In this document: positions 59,555-64,000 of the stretch, one piece after another
Numbering within the stretch: position 1 is the stretch's first letter
Layout: each line of letters starts with the position of its first letter
Assembly: GCA_951813255.1 (NCBI GenBank)
Contig: OX638353.1
Coordinates: forward strand, 186,001 to 250,000
Origin: an uncultured Dehalococcoidia bacterium
GTDB taxonomy: Bacteria; Chloroflexota; Dehalococcoidia; Lucifugimonadales; JAAXIE01
DNA: 64,000 nt
Direction: 5' to 3'
Position numbers and translations under genes: made by a program
Notes under the pieces: model-generated
What the model was told of the DNA's origin: nothing
The model's database searches: none
The model's input: the letters and a program-made list of their open reading frames with translations, nothing else

Positions 59555-60072
59555 GCTGCAGCCCGACCGGTCCCGGCTGAGCCGGTGCGTCCCTGGGCGG
59601 CGGCCAAGGCTTTCTCCACCGCATCCACTGGGTCACTGGCGACCACGATGCGTGGGTCGACCTCGCCGTGTTGGGAGATGGTCCACGTATCCAGCCCAAT
59701 CACAGGAATGTCCTCAGCTAGGGCGTGGGCGATTTCGGAGAGGGTGCCATAAGCGCCATCCACGGCAATGACGGCGCGTCCGGTGTGCACCACCATCACG
59801 TTTCGCGCGTAGCCCATGGAGGTGCAGATGGGTATGTCGACGTAACGATTGGCGGCGGTGTGGTCCTTGCCTGGCAAGATGCCGATGGTCATACCGCCAG
59901 CCGCCTTCGCACCGCGGCAGACGGCCTCCATCACGCCTCCCAAGCCGCCACAAGCAACGGCTGCCCCACGGGTGGCGAGTTCGCGGCCGACGGCCTCGGC
60001 TAGGACTTCGGCCGCGGCAGGCGGGGCGTAGCCTCCGACAACAGAAATGATGAGCGGTGGACTGGATTCCAT
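59551..60072 (-). CDS. LOG-like / TIGR00725-type nucleotide-binding protein
   Basis: This 173-aa Rossmann-like protein has V-V-G-G-Y near residue 12, C-G-G-L-G-G-V-M-E-A-V-C-R-G-A-K near 43 and G-I-L-P-G near 64. It is related to lysine-decarboxylase-like (LOG) and Moco-carrier proteins. The LOG P-G-G-x-G-T-x-x-E signature is replaced by D-G-A-Y-G-T-L-S-E near 111, so phosphoribohydrolase activity is uncertain. The start is ATG 60070-60072. It ends with a four-base ATGA overlap with enolase, so the two are translationally coupled. Confidence 0.87.
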   Translation of the reverse strand: MESSPPLIISVVGGYAPPAAAEVLAEAVGRELATRGAAVACGGLGGVMEAVCRGAKAAGGMTIGILPGKDHTAANRYVDIPICTSMGYARNVMVVHTGRAVIAVDGAYGTLSEIAHALAEDIPVIGLDTWTISQHGEVDPRIVVASDPVDAVEKALAAAQGRTGSAGTGRAAA

Positions 60073-60125
60073 GCGTTGGGCACCTCGCTAGCGTGGTTAG
60101 TCGGAAGGGATTATAGCAGCGGGGA

Positions 60126-61586
60126 TCAACTGAAAAGGGCCGTCGAGGCTGCGCCAGCAGCATCCACTATCGGCCCTGGGTAGATGCCTATGAAGAATAT
60201 GCCCAGTACGCTGAGAGCCACCAGCCCTATCAGCAGAGGCGATGTGGGATGGGGTTCGTTCGATTCAGCAGGCACCATGTACATCTGCCGGATTACCATG
60301 ATGTAGTAGTACAGGGAGATGAGGCTGCTGAATATGGCTAGACCAGCGAGCCACAGCAGACCCTGGTTGGCGGCCGCAGTGAACAGGTAGAACTTGGTGG
60401 CAAAGCCGGCAAAGAAGGGCAGCCCAGCCAAGGAGAAGAGGCCGATGGCGATGGAAGCAGCCAAGAAGGGGTTTCTGTCAGCCAAGCCGGCGAGGTCTGA
60501 TATCTCTTCCTTGGAGGTGGCATTGAAGAAGGCGATCATCGCGATGAAGACGGCCATGTTGGTGGCGGCATACCCCACCAAGTGCAGCATGACGCTGTTG
60601 GAGCCTAGGTATGAGCCAGCGGATAGCGACGCGACTCCCACTAGCAGGAAGCCCACCTGTCCCACGCTGGAGTAGGCCATCAGCCGCTTGAGGTTGCTCT
60701 GGGCGATGGCCACAAGGTTGCCGACGAGCATGGTGATGGCGGCCAGCACCGCCACGATGATCTTCCAGTCGTCCACCGAGGGCATGAGGCCCTCACCGAA
60801 TAGCCGGAGCACCAGAGCGAAAGCTGCCGCCTTGGAGCCGACTGCCAAGTAGGCGGTGACGGGAAGGGGCGCCCCTTCGTACACGTCGGGGGCCCACATG
60901 TGGAAGGGCACGGCGGCCATCTTGAAGCCCAGCCCCACCAGGATCATGGCTAGGCCGACCCACAGGGCTGGGCTGACGCCATCGGCTCCCTGTAGGAGCT
61001 CGAGTTGGGCAGCGATATCGGCGTAGCTGGTGACGCCCAGCACGCCGTAGAGCATGCTCAGTCCGAACAGCAGTATCGCCGATGAGAAGGAACCGATGAG
61101 GATGTATTTGATGCCCGCCTCATTGGACTTGGGGTTGTCCCGTGCGTAGGAGGCCATGATGTAGAAGCAGAAGCTCATCAACTCGAGGGAGATGTAGGCT
61201 GTCAGGAGTTCGCGCGATGCGGCCATGGCCGTCATGGCAAGGATGGACAGGATGACCAAGGCGTAGTACTCGCCGGGATAGGCGAGGTGTTTGTTGAGGT
61301 ACTCCATGGAGCCGAGGATGATCACGGCCCCCAGTACAAGGAAGAAGGTCTGGAAGAAGAGGGTGTAGCTATCGATGACGACCAGTCCGTTGTAAAGGGC
61401 CGTGTCTACCCCCCACTGGACCAAGAAGCCTGAGATGATGATGCCGACGATGGCGAGCACACTGAGCCAAGCCAGCAGGTGCTTGCGGTTGTCTGGCAGG
61501 AACAGGTCGATGGCAAAGATGAGCAGGGCCAGTCCTGCGAGCAGGAACTCGGGTAACAGCAGGTGCAGGTCCGCGGTAAGGCTCAT
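60126..61586 (-). CDS. nuoN: NADH-quinone oxidoreductase subunit N
   Basis: This 486-aa membrane subunit of complex I belongs to the antiporter-like proton-channel family. It has about 14 helices, E-L-M-S-F-C-F-Y near residue 134, conserved K in G-L-G-F-K-M-A-A-V-P-F-H-M-W-A-P-D-V-Y-E-G-A-P near 225, and Y-S-S-V-G-Q-V-G near 308. The start is taken as ATG 61584-61586, which shares a base with the nuoM stop (TGATG); TTG 61595 is an alternative. It is the last gene of nuoL-M-N. Confidence 0.95.
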   Translation of the reverse strand: MSLTADLHLLLPEFLLAGLALLIFAIDLFLPDNRKHLLAWLSVLAIVGIIISGFLVQWGVDTALYNGLVVIDSYTLFFQTFFLVLGAVIILGSMEYLNKHLAYPGEYYALVILSILAMTAMAASRELLTAYISLELMSFCFYIMASYARDNPKSNEAGIKYILIGSFSSAILLFGLSMLYGVLGVTSYADIAAQLELLQGADGVSPALWVGLAMILVGLGFKMAAVPFHMWAPDVYEGAPLPVTAYLAVGSKAAAFALVLRLFGEGLMPSVDDWKIIVAVLAAITMLVGNLVAIAQSNLKRLMAYSSVGQVGFLLVGVASLSAGSYLGSNSVMLHLVGYAATNMAVFIAMIAFFNATSKEEISDLAGLADRNPFLAASIAIGLFSLAGLPFFAGFATKFYLFTAAANQGLLWLAGLAIFSSLISLYYYIMVIRQMYMVPAESNEPHPTSPLLIGLVALSVLGIFFIGIYPGPIVDAAGAASTALFS

Positions 61587-63157
61587 CAGGAGCAACTCAC
61601 CAGCACAAGATTGCAGACGCCGATGTCAATGACGTCCAGCAGCGGTCCAGGCCATACGCCGACGAATATGATGGACAGCACCAGCAGGCCGGCGGCGGTT
61701 TTCTCCAGCGGTGACGCGTCGGTCAAGTGCTCCCATCGAGGATCCAGGGGGCCGAAGAAGGCCCTTGCCAGCAGACGCAGGATGTATACGGCAGTGATGG
61801 CGGCGCCTATCACGGCTAGGATGGCAAGGGGCAGGTAGGTCTTGAAGGCGCCGAGGAACACTAAGAGTTCGGCCACGAAACCACTCAGCCCGGGGAGTCC
61901 CAATGAAGCGAGTCCGGCGATGGCGAAGAAGCTCGCCGTGACCCCCATTCTGCGGCTCAATCCGCCGAGTACGTTGATATCGCGCACATGGGCCCTGTCG
62001 TAGATGGCGCCCACGAGGGCGAAGAAAAGGGCTGTCATGACTCCGTGGGAGAACATCTGCAGCACTGCGCCGGACAGGCCCAGCGGGTGCAGGGTGGCGA
62101 TGCCCATGAGTACGTAGCCCATGTGGCTCACGCTGGAATAGCCGACAACGTACTTCAGGTCGCGTTGGGCCAAGGCCGATACCGCGCCATAGAGCACGTT
62201 GACCGTGCCCAAGCCGATGAGGACGGGCATCCAGGTCTCGGCCCCATCAGGGGTGATCTCCATGCCCACGCGAATGATGCCGTAGGCCCCCAGCTTCATC
62301 AGCACACCTGCGTGCACCATGCTGACGGAGGTTGGAGCGGCCACGTGGCCATCGGGTGACCAGGTGTGGAAGGGCCAGAGACCGGCCAGAATGCCGAAGC
62401 CGATAGCGAAGAAGGGGAAGAAGATGTTCTGGAAGGTTTCCGAGAAGGCCCCCTGTTGCCACATGCAGTTCATATCGGTCAGGGAGAAGCTGCCGCCGTC
62501 TATTCCGCAGGCCTGCAGCATTTCCGGTGATGCGCTGGCTGTCTGCCAGTAGAGGGCTAGGATGCCGACCCAAATCAGTACGCTGCCCGCCACCAAGTAC
62601 AGGACCAGCTTCAGGGCGCCGTATTCCTTGGTGCGCAGGAAGGTGCCGAAATCGCTACTACTGCCCCAGACGCCGATGAGCAGGTACATGGGCAGCACTG
62701 CCAGTTCGTAGAAGAAGAAGAGGAAGAAGAGGTCGGTGACGACGAACACGCCGTAGACCCCCGCCACCAGCATGAAGTAGAGGACAAAGAAGTCCTTGGC
62801 CCGGGGGGTGACGTTCCACGACACCAGCACTCCAGCGAAGAACACGATGCCAGTGAGGAGAATCATGGGCGCGGAGATGCCGTCTATGCCCATGGTCAGT
62901 GTGATGTTCAAGGGGGCGGACAGCCACACCCAACTGCGGTCGAACTGCGCGTTGGCTGCACTCTGACCATCGTTCAGCAGCACGTCGGAGTAGACGATGA
63001 AGATTGCCACGCTCAGGGCCAGTGTCACAGCAGCGACGGCGGCGGCAAAGAGGCGTGTCTCGGTCACCCTGTCCCGTGGGAAGAAGGCGATGACCACCAT
63101 GCCCACGAGGGGCACGACGATGGTCAGGAAGAGGGATATGCTCTTGAAGTCTTCCAT
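61586..63157 (-). CDS. nuoM: NADH-quinone oxidoreductase subunit M
   Basis: This 523-aa antiporter-like complex I subunit has M-G-I-D-G-I-S near residue 94, F-F-F-Y-E-L-A-V-L-P-M-Y near residue 150 (conserved Glu), L-W-P-F-H-T-W-S-P-D-G-H-V-A-A-P near 265, and Y-S-S-V-S-H-M-G near residue 347. The start is ATG 63155-63157. It follows nuoL by 6 bp and overlaps nuoN by one base. Confidence 0.96.
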   Translation of the reverse strand: MEDFKSISLFLTIVVPLVGMVVIAFFPRDRVTETRLFAAAVAAVTLALSVAIFIVYSDVLLNDGQSAANAQFDRSWVWLSAPLNITLTMGIDGISAPMILLTGIVFFAGVLVSWNVTPRAKDFFVLYFMLVAGVYGVFVVTDLFFLFFFYELAVLPMYLLIGVWGSSSDFGTFLRTKEYGALKLVLYLVAGSVLIWVGILALYWQTASASPEMLQACGIDGGSFSLTDMNCMWQQGAFSETFQNIFFPFFAIGFGILAGLWPFHTWSPDGHVAAPTSVSMVHAGVLMKLGAYGIIRVGMEITPDGAETWMPVLIGLGTVNVLYGAVSALAQRDLKYVVGYSSVSHMGYVLMGIATLHPLGLSGAVLQMFSHGVMTALFFALVGAIYDRAHVRDINVLGGLSRRMGVTASFFAIAGLASLGLPGLSGFVAELLVFLGAFKTYLPLAILAVIGAAITAVYILRLLARAFFGPLDPRWEHLTDASPLEKTAAGLLVLSIIFVGVWPGPLLDVIDIGVCNLVLVSCS

Positions 63158-63163
63158 CAGGGA

Positions 63164-64000
63164 CTAGGTTAGCCCCCACCACAGGAGCCCTAGGAATACG
63201 AGCCCCATGGCCATCACCAGCGTGTAGTTGTATACCTTGCCCGTGACGTGCACGCGCAACTTGATGCCGAAAGCCCGAAGCACGTTGGCTGGGCCGTTCA
63301 CGCCAGCATCGTTCACCACTACGCGGTCGAACAAGGCTAGGACGCCGGAGAAGGCCAGTATCACGCGGTCGATGGTCAATTGGTAGACCTCATCGACATA
63401 GTATTTGGCCTCCGCCAACTTGAGGGGGACGGCGAGTCGCGCCTTCCAGGGGTCAAGGGACAGGTTCTTCCAAAAGTAGGCCATGAAACCCAGGAGGAAG
63501 GCCACCAGAGCGATGACGGCCCCTCCGATGGCCAAACCTATGTTTATCTCGAAGTGGTGATGGGGGTCGAGGAAGTGGGAGAGGCCTCCATAGGACGTGG
63601 TGTAGTTGATGGCGATGAAGCCGAAACCGGTGGCCAATACCGCCAGCAGCATCAGGGGCACCGCCATGGATGGTGTGGCCTCGTGGGCATGTTCGTTCTC
63701 CGGAGCCAACCTGCCGTAAAAGACCACTAGCATGGCCCGCGCCATGTACAGGGCACTGAGGAAGGCCACGATCAGGGTGGGCACCAAGAGCGCGGCGTTG
63801 TAGTGGTCGAGGGTGGCCAGCAGTATCTCGTCCTTGCTCCAGAAACCAGCAAAGACGGGGACGCCTCCGAGGGAGAGGGCGCCGATGGTAAAGGTGAGCG
63901 CAGTGATGGGCATCACCCGTCTCAATCCGCCCATGTGGCGGATGTCGGTCTGGTCTGCGCCGTGCATCACGCTGCCGGCTCCTAGGAAAAGCAGGGCCTT
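63164..64000 (-). CDS. nuoL: NADH-quinone oxidoreductase subunit L (C-terminal part, runs off window)
   Basis: The frame is open to the window edge; 278 codons are visible. It reads K-A-L-L-F-L-G-A-G-S-V-M-H at the edge, then D-I-R-H-M-G-G-L and P-V-F-A-G-F-W-S-K-D-E-I-L, the conserved NuoL segments with a functional Lys and Glu/Asp. The rest contains about five more helices and a lateral-helix-like end with Y-Y-V-D-E-V-Y near residue 200. The N-terminal half is outside the window. Confidence 0.95.
   Translation of the reverse strand, partial: KALLFLGAGSVMHGADQTDIRHMGGLRRVMPITALTFTIGALSLGGVPVFAGFWSKDEILLATLDHYNAALLVPTLIVAFLSALYMARAMLVVFYGRLAPENEHAHEATPSMAVPLMLLAVLATGFGFIAINYTTSYGGLSHFLDPHHHFEINIGLAIGGAVIALVAFLLGFMAYFWKNLSLDPWKARLAVPLKLAEAKYYVDEVYQLTIDRVILAFSGVLALFDRVVVNDAGVNGPANVLRAFGIKLRVHVTGKVYNYTLVMAMGLVFLGLLWWGLT

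Overview
The window is GC-rich, densely coded bacterial chromosome. It has no rRNA, tRNA, CRISPR array, insertion sequence or phage module that I could see. The gene content suggests a Chloroflexota bacterium of the Dehalococcoidia / SAR202 type. There are four luciferase-like flavin monooxygenases, five family-2 (ACMSD-like) amidohydrolases, two N-acyl-D-amino-acid deacylases, three SDRs, a CoxL-like molybdopterin oxidoreductase, RidA and cupin proteins, and an HspR-type heat-shock operon. The taxonomic placement is inferred from this repertoire, since no phylogenetic marker was compared.

Layout. 1-11.9 kb is a catabolic/accessory block: the tail of a cytosine-deaminase-like amidohydrolase, a flavin monooxygenase, a molybdopterin hydroxylase with an MFS exporter, a frame-interrupted PaREP1/HEPN-like gene, a carboxymuconolactone-decarboxylase-like protein, three amidohydrolases in a row, another monooxygenase and a cysteine hydrolase. 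12-14.8 kb holds a candidate PIN toxin with an unusual 213-aa partner, an NTF2-like protein and a haem-binding membrane protein. 14.9-29.1 kb continues the catabolic block: esterase, two monooxygenases, three SDRs, two amidohydrolases, an NAD formate dehydrogenase divergent from a TAXI-type binding protein, RidA and cupin. Inside it lies a divergent VWA/hsp20 pair with a HAIR-like operator.

29.2-41.4 kb is mainly housekeeping: PGI/PMI, purA, a fumarylacetoacetase-family hydrolase, a PutP-type symporter, then the minus-strand series rpsO-pnp-dapB-asd-aldehyde dehydrogenase-dapA. 41.4-51 kb has an alkyltransferase, the MoxR-DUF58-transglutaminase module (with Ser at the usual catalytic Cys) and the stress operon dnaJ/cbpA-hspR-clp. 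51-56.7 kb has two D-aminoacylase paralogues flanking a low-GC island that carries a tandemly duplicated, unrecognised Cys-containing gene pair, followed by a retropepsin-like protein and RidA. 56.9-64 kb has a TreT-like glycosyltransferase, enolase, a LOG-like protein and nuoN-nuoM-nuoL (nuoL runs off the edge).

The catabolic genes read as tools for opening, hydrolysing and oxidising diverse organic molecules: flavin oxygenation, SDR/ALDH oxidation, amidohydrolase or decarboxylase steps, FAA-hydrolase cleavage, and formate oxidation to NADH feeding the Nuo complex. The least explained signals are: a ~130-bp intergenic element present twice with conserved internal spacing (9.6 kb and 52.9 kb); a possible -1 frameshift at an A_AAT_TTC heptamer in the PaREP1-like gene; the duplicated Cys gene pair; and the PIN/213-aa pair.
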